The notes below the pieces were generated by a model that made no database searches, was not told the origin of the DNA, and was given only the letters and a program-made list of their open reading frames with translations. Position numbers and translations under genes: made by a program. A stretch of DNA of 64,000 nt, taken from contig JADJCA010000002.1 of the NCBI GenBank assembly GCA_016703425.1, positions 930,001 through 994,000 of the forward strand. The letters are read 5' to 3'. Source of the DNA: Myxococcales bacterium. GTDB taxonomy: Bacteria; Myxococcota_A; Polyangia; Polyangiales; Polyangiaceae. Position 1 is the stretch's first letter, and each line of letters begins with the position of its first letter. This document shows positions 41,919 to 49,642 of the stretch, one piece after another.

Positions 41919-44819
41919 GTGAGCCGCACGCCCATGGGACGCGGGGGGGACATGTTTCAACAAGGTGAGCTGGTTGGGGACCGCTATCGCGTCGTGCGCC
42001 AGTTGGGCCATGGCGGGTCGGCCACGACCTACGAGGCCGAGCTCTTGGCCGATGGACGTCACGTCGCGCTGAAACACATCGGCTTGCGGTCGCTCGACGA
42101 TTGGAAGGTCCTCGAGCTCTTCGAGCGAGAGGCGCGCGTCCTCGCACACCTGACGCACCCGTCGATCCCGCGCTACATCGATCACTTCTCCCTCGAGACG
42201 CCGAATGGGCCGTCGTTCTTTCTCGCTCAGGAGCTCGCACCGGGGCGTTCCCTTGCAGCCTGGCGGCGCGACGGTTGGCATCCCGGCGAAGACGAACTCA
42301 AGGAGCTGGCGCTCCGGTTGCTTGAGGTGCTCCGCTACCTTCACGGCCTAAACCCGGCGGTGATTCATCGCGACATCAAGCCGGAGAACGTCCTGCGCGA
42401 CGACGGCGGCAACCTTTGGCTCGTCGACTTCGGCGCCGTGCGCGACACGCCGAGCTCGACCTTCACGGCAGGGAGCACCATCGTCGGGACCTTCGGTTAC
42501 ATGGCGCCGGAGCAGCTCCATGGCAGCGCCAGGCCTGCTAGCGACCTGTACGGCCTCGGGTGCACGTTGCTCTTCCTCATGACGGGGCGGCCCCCCAACG
42601 ATCTGCCGCACCGGGAACTCAAGATCGACTTTTCGAAACACGTCTCCACGTCGTCGACGTTTAACGGATGGCTCGAGCGAATGATCGAGCCGGCGCCGGA
42701 GCGACGCTTCGCGTCGGCGCACCTCGCGTTGGTGGCGCTGCGTGACGGCAAGGGAAGCGGCACGGCGAAGGCGGCCCCTTCCAAGAAGCGCGTCGCCGTG
42801 CTCGCCGTTCTCCTCGCGGTGCTGGCCGGCGCCTCGGTGCCGATCTTGCGAGCCTTGCGCGTTGCCCCCATGCCGGAGGCCGCCGGCCCCAAAGAAGGGG
42901 TCCGCGGCATCACGGCGCCGCGGCCACGACTTCCGCGGTACGCGCTGCTGAAGTACGTCTCCGCTTTCCCCGCGCACGTGAGCGCGATCCTCGATATTGG
43001 GTTCACCCGCGACGGCAGCGCGCTCCTTACGGCGAGTGTGGATCAGTCCGTCAAACAGTGGAGCGCGCAGAACGGCACCCCGATCCGCGTCTTCGGCAGC
43101 CACTCCGACAAGGCAGGCTCGGTCTTTTCCTCGGTCGACGGCCGACACGTCGTCAGCGGTGGCGATACGACCGTGAAGGTTTGGGACGCCGCCACCGGAG
43201 CCCTCGTGCGAACGATGAACGCCGGTGGCGCGGTGCGCGCGGCAGCGCTCTCGCCCGATGGCAAGACGGTGGCCGTTGCGCGACTCGACGGTGTCGTCGC
43301 CATGGTGGCTTTCGAAGACGGCAAGACGCTTCGCACGCTGGAGCACTCGAAGGCGCGCCTTCATACCGTGGCCTTCAGCCCCGATGGCAGGTTCTTGGCG
43401 AGCGCCGGCGACGACAAGCTGATCCTTCTGTGGGACGCAGCCACCGGCGCTCGCAAGGCGACCTTCGGCGGTCACACCAAGACCGTGGGTGAAGTGGTCT
43501 TCGCCCCCGACAGCCTGACCTTCATCAGCGCCAGCGACGACCGAACGGCGCGGATGTGGAACGTCGCTGCCGGCCGTGCGCTCCAAACGATGAACCTCCA
43601 CACGGACGAGGTCTGGGCCGTAGCCTTCTCACCCGACGGCGCCGTCGCCGCGACAGGCGGCAAGGAGGGCAAGATTGGCCTCTGGTCGACCCTCACCGGC
43701 AAGCTCCTCGAGGAGCACAACGGCGCCGAGCGCGGCACGTTGGCCATGGCCTTCTCACCCGACGGCTCGCGCCTCGCGACGGCCCATGGAACGGGAAACG
43801 TTCGCTTGTGGAACGTGAATGGCAAGCGCAAGACGACGGTGCCAGCCTTCGCAGCGCTCGCCAAAGAGACGACGCCGAGCCCCGCCGAGAGCAAGGAGAC
43901 CGCGCTCTATGCAGATGCGATGGTGCTCGTCGACGAGTGGCACGGCCGGCCCGAACCCCTCGCCAACGCAGAAGCCAAGCTGAAAGAGGCGCTCACACTG
44001 ACGCCCACCTTCGCGCTTGCACACGCGGGGTTAGCCCGCATCGCTCTGAAGCGCGCATACGTGGGCGGGAGCGAGTATCGGCCCGAGGGCCTCACGGCAG
44101 CGCACGCCATGGCCGACAGGGCATTGGCGCTCGACGCGCGCTGTGCCGAGGCGTTCGTGGTGCGGGCTTGGCTTCATCGCAACGGCGGAGACCTCTCACG
44201 GGCCAAAGCGGCAGCTGCCGAGGCGGAGAAGCTCGCGCCCACAGCTCCGAGCTACCTGCTCCTCAAAGCCGACCTCATGAGCAAGGGCGGCGACCTGGAC
44301 GGTGCGGAGGCCCTCCTCGGACGACTTATCACCACCACCAAGGACCGCACCGTAGCCGCGCGCGCCTACGGCACGCTCGATACCATCTATCGCGAGCGGG
44401 ACGACGCGCCGGCTTTGGACCAAGTCTACCGGCGCGTCGTCGACTTGGAGCCGGAATCGGCGTGGGCAAAGGGGAACTACGCAAACTTCCTCGTAGACAA
44501 TGGCAACTTCGACAAGGCCCTCGAATACGGCCAGGCAGCGCTGCGCCAAATGGACTACGGGGCGGGCCGCCGCACGGTGGCACAGGCACACACCGGCAAG
44601 GGCATCGAGCTCTTGTGGGATCAGGGCGACCTCGAAGGCGCGAAGCTCGCGTTCTCCCGCGCCGCGGCCATGGACGACACGTACTTCCTCGCGCACTACG
44701 GGCTCGCCGCTCACGCGCTCGCGGTCGGCGACCGAGACCAGGCCAAGCGACACCTCATGCTGACGTTGGCCCAGAAGGCCGACTACGCTCCCGCAAAGAC
44801 GCTCTTCGATTCGCTCTAA
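41919..44819 (+). CDS. Ser/Thr protein kinase with WD40 and TPR regions
   Basis: A protein of up to 966 residues. The kinase domain (about residues 20-285) has GHGGSATTYEA, VALKHIG, HRDIKPEN, DFGAVRD and APEQL. A membrane span follows (VAVLAVLLAVLAGASVPIL, about residue 300). The next 300 residues form WD40 repeats, with typical endings TVKVWDAATG, LILLWDAATG, TARMWNVAAG and IGLWSTLTG. The last 300 residues are tetratricopeptide helices. The propeller and TPRs should lie outside the inner membrane and may sense ligands or partners. GTG 41919, ATG 41934 and ATG 41952 are all possible starts. Confidence 0.93.
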   Translation: MSRTPMGRGGDMFQQGELVGDRYRVVRQLGHGGSATTYEAELLADGRHVALKHIGLRSLDDWKVLELFEREARVLAHLTHPSIPRYIDHFSLETPNGPSFFLAQELAPGRSLAAWRRDGWHPGEDELKELALRLLEVLRYLHGLNPAVIHRDIKPENVLRDDGGNLWLVDFGAVRDTPSSTFTAGSTIVGTFGYMAPEQLHGSARPASDLYGLGCTLLFLMTGRPPNDLPHRELKIDFSKHVSTSSTFNGWLERMIEPAPERRFASAHLALVALRDGKGSGTAKAAPSKKRVAVLAVLLAVLAGASVPILRALRVAPMPEAAGPKEGVRGITAPRPRLPRYALLKYVSAFPAHVSAILDIGFTRDGSALLTASVDQSVKQWSAQNGTPIRVFGSHSDKAGSVFSSVDGRHVVSGGDTTVKVWDAATGALVRTMNAGGAVRAAALSPDGKTVAVARLDGVVAMVAFEDGKTLRTLEHSKARLHTVAFSPDGRFLASAGDDKLILLWDAATGARKATFGGHTKTVGEVVFAPDSLTFISASDDRTARMWNVAAGRALQTMNLHTDEVWAVAFSPDGAVAATGGKEGKIGLWSTLTGKLLEEHNGAERGTLAMAFSPDGSRLATAHGTGNVRLWNVNGKRKTTVPAFAALAKETTPSPAESKETALYADAMVLVDEWHGRPEPLANAEAKLKEALTLTPTFALAHAGLARIALKRAYVGGSEYRPEGLTAAHAMADRALALDARCAEAFVVRAWLHRNGGDLSRAKAAAAEAEKLAPTAPSYLLLKADLMSKGGDLDGAEALLGRLITTTKDRTVAARAYGTLDTIYRERDDAPALDQVYRRVVDLEPESAWAKGNYANFLVDNGNFDKALEYGQAALRQMDYGAGRRTVAQAHTGKGIELLWDQGDLEGAKLAFSRAAAMDDTYFLAHYGLAAHALAVGDRDQAKRHLMLTLAQKADYAPAKTLFDSL

Positions 44820-44849
44820 ATCGCGCTGGGCGAGCTCGACGTCGAATCG

Positions 44850-46193
44850 CTACAGGCGAGCGCGGCCGCGGAGCTTCTTCGCTTGCTCCCGTGCGCGACC
44901 GAGAACGCGATCGCGATCGAGCCGCTGATGCTCGCCGAAGCGGACAACGTGGTCGCCGTCGACGAACACGTGCCGTACATCGCGCGACGTACACCCGTAG
45001 ACGAGCCGCGAGTAGACGTCGCCGCCCGGCTCGACGTGTGGCCCTTCGAGGTCGACCACGATGACGTCGGCACGTTTTCCCGCTTCGAGGGTGCCGATCC
45101 GGTCTTCGAGGCCGAGGGCCCGGGCCCCGTCTTTGGTGGCGAGGCGAAGCGCGCGCTCGGCGGGCAGCGTCGTCACGCCGGTCCTCACCTTTGCGAGGAG
45201 CGCTGCGTGCCTGAGCTCGACGAAAGGATCGAGGTTGTTGTTGCACGGCGCACCGTCGGCACCGAGGGCGAGTGGAACACCCAAGCGATCGAGCTCGGCG
45301 ACGCGGGCGATGCCGGACCCGAGCTTCAGGTTCGCGCTCGGACAATGGACGATGCGCGTCTGATCGCGGGCCACATCGCGCGCCTCTTTGTCGGTGAGCT
45401 GGACGCCGTGAGCGAGGATGGCGTGAGGCCCGGCGAGGCCGTAGCGACGCAAGATCGCGATGTCGTCGTCGCCGAGAGCCGCCTTCACCGCTTTGCGCTC
45501 CCCTTCGTGTTCAGCCACGTGCGAGTGAACGAGCGCGCCGCTCGCGAGGGCCCGCTCCACGGCGCCGCGAATGAGCTTCTCCGTGCACGAAAGGATGAAG
45601 CGCGGCGCGTACGCGTAGGAGAGGCGCCCTTCTCCCCGCCCCGTCCACCTCTGAGCCAAGGCCTCGCTCTCGTCGAGGCTCGACCGCGTGGCTTCTTTGA
45701 GCCCCTTTGGCACGCCCTCGCCGGCATCCATCATCGTCTTGCCGCCGACGGCGCGAACGCCGCCCTTGTCGCACGCGTCGAAGACGGCGTCGTAGTGGTG
45801 CACGGTCCCCATATCGAGGACCGTCGTCGTCCCTGCGAGCATCATCTCGAGGAGGCCAAGCTCGGCGCTCGCGGCGAGCGACGACTCATCGTGGGCCGCC
45901 TCAAGAGGCCAGATGCGGGTCTTCAGCCACTCGAGGAGCGGCATGTCGTCGGCCATGCCGCGAAAGAGCACCTGGCACAAATGAACATGCGCTTGCACGA
46001 AGCCTGGGAGGACGGCGGCTCCCCGCGCCTCGACGACGCGACTGAGCCCCCTCTTGCCGGCCCGCGTGGCCCGGAGCTCGGGCCCGTCGCCGACCTCGAC
46101 GATCGTGGTCCCTTCAATGAGCAGGTCTCCGACGAGAACGCGCCCGTCGGCGTCCATCGTGACGAGCGTGCCGTCCCGCAAAATCGTGCGCAC
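44850..46193 (-). CDS. mtaD: Amidohydrolase, MTA/SAH deaminase (MtaD) type
   Basis: A 447-residue metal-dependent deaminase of the AtzA/MtaD group. Metal ligands are visible in PGFVQAHVHLCQ (residues about 60-70), LVHSHVAEHEGE, ILAHGVQL and ALGADGAPCNNNLD. The last motif, with its Asn run, is typical of 5'-methylthioadenosine / S-adenosylhomocysteine deaminases. Guanine or other aminopurine deamination cannot be excluded. GTG 46193 starts the first strand, VRTILRDGTLVTMDADG. It diverges from the receiver-DUF4388 gene and converges with the kinase-WD40 gene. Confidence 0.85.
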   Translation of the reverse strand: MRTILRDGTLVTMDADGRVLVGDLLIEGTTIVEVGDGPELRATRAGKRGLSRVVEARGAAVLPGFVQAHVHLCQVLFRGMADDMPLLEWLKTRIWPLEAAHDESSLAASAELGLLEMMLAGTTTVLDMGTVHHYDAVFDACDKGGVRAVGGKTMMDAGEGVPKGLKEATRSSLDESEALAQRWTGRGEGRLSYAYAPRFILSCTEKLIRGAVERALASGALVHSHVAEHEGERKAVKAALGDDDIAILRRYGLAGPHAILAHGVQLTDKEARDVARDQTRIVHCPSANLKLGSGIARVAELDRLGVPLALGADGAPCNNNLDPFVELRHAALLAKVRTGVTTLPAERALRLATKDGARALGLEDRIGTLEAGKRADVIVVDLEGPHVEPGGDVYSRLVYGCTSRDVRHVFVDGDHVVRFGEHQRLDRDRVLGRAREQAKKLRGRARL

Positions 46194-46374
46194 GGACGGA
46201 AAACTAACACGGGCGGCGCCGCGGCCCCAAAAGCCGGCGGAGGCGCGCCCGCCGGGCTTTCCCGCGACCCGCAGGCCGTTCGAGGGCCCGTGTCTCCCAA
46301 AGGGAACACTCGCCCCCGCGACGCCTCCTCCCTTCGGACCTTGACCCGGGCCACGGTAGGGATAGAACGCGCAG

Positions 46375-47553
46375 GTGGGCGCGACCGGCCAGCGGATCTT
46401 GGTGATCGACGACAGCCCGACGCTGCGGCTCGTGGTCACGGGAATCCTCGAGCGGGCGGGCTTCGAAGTCATCGCCGTCGCCAGCGGAGAGCACGGCCTC
46501 GACGTGGTGCGGCGCGATGCGTTCGATCTGATCCTCGTCGACTTCGTGATGCCGAAGATGAACGGCTTCCAGTTTTGCCGTGCGCTTCGACAGGAGCACG
46601 CGGCGACGGCCCCGCCGGTGGCGCTCATGAGCGCCAAGGCCGACAAGATCCGCGACCGCTTCGTGGCGCACACCGGCGCCGTGGACGCGATCAGCAAACC
46701 GTTCGACGCACGAACGCTCTCGCGCTTCGTGGAGCGCGCTCTCGAGCGGGCCCGAAGCGGCGCGACCACGCGCCCCACGGCGCCGACCATTCCACCGGCC
46801 GACGAAGCCGTGTCGGCGACCACGACCTTCGCCGGCGATCTCCGCGGCGTGAGCGTCGGTTCGGTCCTCCAGCTTCTCCACATGGAGAGCGCCTCCGGCG
46901 TACTCTCCGTCGAGAGCCCGACGAGCGAGGTCCGCGTCGTGATGCGCGGTGGCACCATCGCGCGAGCCATGGCGCGGGGCGCGGCCGGTGAGTTCCGTCT
47001 CGGCCGCTTCCTGGTCAAAGAAGGGCGCGTCACGCAAGAAGACATCGAGCGCGCGCTGCACCCCTCCCCCGACGACTCCGCGGCCTTCGCCATTCGTCCG
47101 CGCCTCGGAGACGCGCTGCGCGCGGCAGGAAAGATTTCCGAGCGCGAGCTCGTCGACGCCATTTCGAAGCAATCAAGCGAGCTCATCTACGAGGTCCTTC
47201 GCTGGAAGTCGGGGCGTTTCGCCTTCCGCTCGGGTCTCGAAGACACCGATCAGCGCGAGCCCCATCTCGGCCTGCCGGTCTCCGCCGTCATCATGGAAGG
47301 CTTCCGCCGCGTCGACGAGTGGCGGCTCCTCGAAGCCAAGCTCGGCGACTTCGACGAACTGCTCGTGGTGGACACGAAAGCGTTGGAGGCGCGCGGCGCA
47401 AAGACGGCCGACGAGGAGACCGTCCTTCACGCCCTCGCGGAGGCGCGCTCGGTGCGCGACATCGTCACGGCGAGTCACCTCTCGAGCTTTGACGCGTGCA
47501 AGATCGTCTGTCAGCTCCTCGACGCGCGACTCGTCCGTCGCCAAGCCGCCTGA
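46375..47553 (+). CDS. Response regulator with DUF4388 effector region
   Basis: A 392-residue protein. The N-terminal receiver domain (residues 5-125) is intact: acidic pair in LVIDDSP, phospho-accepting Asp in LILVDFVMPKMNG, Ser in ALMSAKAD and the lysine in AISKPF. The C-terminal region starts FAGDLRGVSVGSVLQLLHMES, which is the DUF4388 (PatA N-terminal-like) signature, with EFRLGRFLVKEGRVTQEDIERAL and a further helical part. GTG 46375 is the start. The CheA-like gene follows after 4 bp, so this is its likely phosphorylation partner. Confidence 0.88.
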   Translation: MGATGQRILVIDDSPTLRLVVTGILERAGFEVIAVASGEHGLDVVRRDAFDLILVDFVMPKMNGFQFCRALRQEHAATAPPVALMSAKADKIRDRFVAHTGAVDAISKPFDARTLSRFVERALERARSGATTRPTAPTIPPADEAVSATTTFAGDLRGVSVGSVLQLLHMESASGVLSVESPTSEVRVVMRGGTIARAMARGAAGEFRLGRFLVKEGRVTQEDIERALHPSPDDSAAFAIRPRLGDALRAAGKISERELVDAISKQSSELIYEVLRWKSGRFAFRSGLEDTDQREPHLGLPVSAVIMEGFRRVDEWRLLEAKLGDFDELLVVDTKALEARGAKTADEETVLHALAEARSVRDIVTASHLSSFDACKIVCQLLDARLVRRQAA

Positions 47554-47557
47554 CCCG

Positions 47558-49642
47558 ATGTCCGACGAACTGCGTCGGCTCCTCGCCTACGAGATCGAGA
47601 AGCGCGTCGCCCCCCTGGAGGTCGGGCCCGCCGACGCCGACGGCGCGCTCCTCGCTGTGGTCTCGCTGAAGGGCTCGGCAGGGCTCGCCGGCGAGGCGGG
47701 CCTGGCCGCGAGCTTGACCCGCCTTGAGGTGCGGCTCCGCAGCGGCGACGCGACCGCCGTGGCCGCCGCCGTGGCGCTCCTGAGGCGAGCCGCACAGCGC
47801 ATCAAGGAAGGGAGCGCCGCTGTGCCAGACAACTGGCCCGTCCCTCCCTTTGACCTCGAACCCGGCGAGATCGACCCCGACGTTCGTGGGCCCTATCACT
47901 CGGAGGTCAAAGACCGACTCGCAGCGCTCGATCTCTGCCTCAGCGGCGACGACGACGTCATCGAGAAGGTGCGCGTAGCGTTTCGGCACGTGCACACGCT
48001 AAAGGGCGCCGCCAGCGCCGTCGGCGATGAGCCCATGAGCTGGTTCTGTCACGGCCTCGAGGAGCGGCTCCGCGACGTGACGGAGGATGCTCGCGCCAAG
48101 CTCGCGCTCTTGGAAGTGAGCAAGGTGCGTGGCGTCTTGGGCGCGATGGCCGAGGCGCCAGCGGCGACGCTTCGTCGTCTCAGAGATGAAGTCGAGAGCC
48201 CGCCGTCGAGCGGAGCGCTCAAGGACGCTTCTTCCGATGACGAAGGCAACGACGCCACCGTGCGCGTCGCCACCGAGAACATCAACGAGCTGCTCTCGCG
48301 AATCGACGGGCTAGGGACCATGCGAGAAGAGCTCGATCGACAGGCCCGGCGCGCGAGGGAAGCCGCGCGCCGCGTGCGTGCCATCCGAGCGGAGGGCGCG
48401 CACGCGACGGCCGGGACGGCCGACCGACGAGAAGCCATCGACCGCGCCTTGGCGACGCTCGGCGACGACCTCGACGCTATGGGCGGAGAGCTGCGGCACG
48501 CGGGCGACGCCTTCGGCACCGATCTTCTCCACGTAAAGCGCCTCGCCGGCGTGCTTCGAACGACGAGCATGGGCTCGATCTTCGATCGCGTCGCCGCCGT
48601 CGTCGAAGCCGAAGGAAGGCGCCTCGGTCGCGAGGTCAGGACTCGAGCGACGGGCGACGAAGAGCTCATCGACAGGCGCCTCACAGAGCGCCTCGTGGAG
48701 CCCTGCATGCACATCGCACGCAACGCCGTCGCCCACGGCATCGAGGCGCCGGAGGTCCGCCGCGCCGCCGCGAAGGACCCCATCGGCACCATCACGCTCA
48801 CGGCGAAGCGCGCTGGAGACAAGCTCTCGGTGACCATCGCCGACGACGGTGCCGGCGTCGATCTCTCGCGCGTCAGGGCCCACGCCGTCGCCCGGGGCGT
48901 GCTCACAGAGGAGCGCGCCGAGGCCGAACCCGACGCGCAGATCCTGGCCTTGCTCCTGCGGCCTGGGTTTTCGCTGCGGCAAGCGCCCGACCTCCTCGCC
49001 GGCCGCGGCATCGGCCTCGACATCGCGCTCCACGGCATTCGAAAGCTCGGCGGGAGCCTCAAGCTCATGAGTCGCCCGGGGCAAGGATTCTCTGTGCGCC
49101 TCGAGCTGCCTACCGACCCCGCCGTGAGCGGCCTCCGCGTCGAGCGCATGACGGAGGATGATCTGCCGGCCGCCATCGAGATCGTCGAGCTCACCGGAAC
49201 GCGTCCCGCCGATGAGCAGCGGCAGGTGGCGGCGACGCGCCTCCGCGAAGAACTCGGGCGTCCGTGGTCTCGCGTGCGAGTCGTGCGCAGTCCTGCCGGT
49301 GAACTTTTGGCGATGCTCGTGGCGTGGCAAGTCGCCGACGAAGTGCACGTCCTCGACGTCGTCACGCGCGCTTCTTGGCGCAGGCGTGGCTTGGGCCGTG
49401 CTCTCATGAACGAGCTCGTCGCATTTGCCAAGGGCCTGCCGGTCCGGCACATTCTCCTGGAGGTGCGTCGGTCCAACGCCCCCGCCATCAAGCTGTATCG
49501 AAGCCTCGGTTTCTTCGCGACCAACGTCCGGCGTCGCTATTACGACGACGGCGAGGACGCCGTAGAGATGCGACTCGTGTTCGACGAGACCTCCCGCGAG
49601 ATTCGCCTCCTGGCCGACGAAATCCCCATCGAAAACCCATGA
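47558..49642 (+). CDS. CheA-type histidine kinase with C-terminal GNAT acetyltransferase domain
   Basis: A 694-residue protein in one open frame. A phosphotransfer (HPt) domain carries the phospho-accepting His145 in FRHVHTLKGAA. A long helical dimerisation-like region follows, then a CheA-type ATPase with EPCMHIARNAVAHGIE (N box), IADDGAGVDLSR (G1) and GRGIGLDIA (G2). The CheW-binding P5 domain is absent. From about residue 523 the sequence is a RimI-like GNAT domain with VTRASWRRRGLGRALMNEL and SNAPAIKLYRSLGFF. The junction contains GTGAGC in frame. The gene is 4 bp after the response regulator and overlaps the next gene by ATGA. Confidence 0.85.
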   Translation: MSDELRRLLAYEIEKRVAPLEVGPADADGALLAVVSLKGSAGLAGEAGLAASLTRLEVRLRSGDATAVAAAVALLRRAAQRIKEGSAAVPDNWPVPPFDLEPGEIDPDVRGPYHSEVKDRLAALDLCLSGDDDVIEKVRVAFRHVHTLKGAASAVGDEPMSWFCHGLEERLRDVTEDARAKLALLEVSKVRGVLGAMAEAPAATLRRLRDEVESPPSSGALKDASSDDEGNDATVRVATENINELLSRIDGLGTMREELDRQARRAREAARRVRAIRAEGAHATAGTADRREAIDRALATLGDDLDAMGGELRHAGDAFGTDLLHVKRLAGVLRTTSMGSIFDRVAAVVEAEGRRLGREVRTRATGDEELIDRRLTERLVEPCMHIARNAVAHGIEAPEVRRAAAKDPIGTITLTAKRAGDKLSVTIADDGAGVDLSRVRAHAVARGVLTEERAEAEPDAQILALLLRPGFSLRQAPDLLAGRGIGLDIALHGIRKLGGSLKLMSRPGQGFSVRLELPTDPAVSGLRVERMTEDDLPAAIEIVELTGTRPADEQRQVAATRLREELGRPWSRVRVVRSPAGELLAMLVAWQVADEVHVLDVVTRASWRRRGLGRALMNELVAFAKGLPVRHILLEVRRSNAPAIKLYRSLGFFATNVRRRYYDDGEDAVEMRLVFDETSREIRLLADEIPIENP

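Noticed and set aside
44883..46991. 702-codon plus-strand frame across the MtaD-like gene and into the response regulator
   Set aside because: It overlaps two well-supported genes and becomes Arg-rich nonsense in the second half.
49324..49638. Alternative upstream start for the TPR metallopeptidase
   Set aside because: The upstream extension is out-of-frame GNAT coding sequence; ATG 49639 opens a signal peptide and makes an ATGA overlap.
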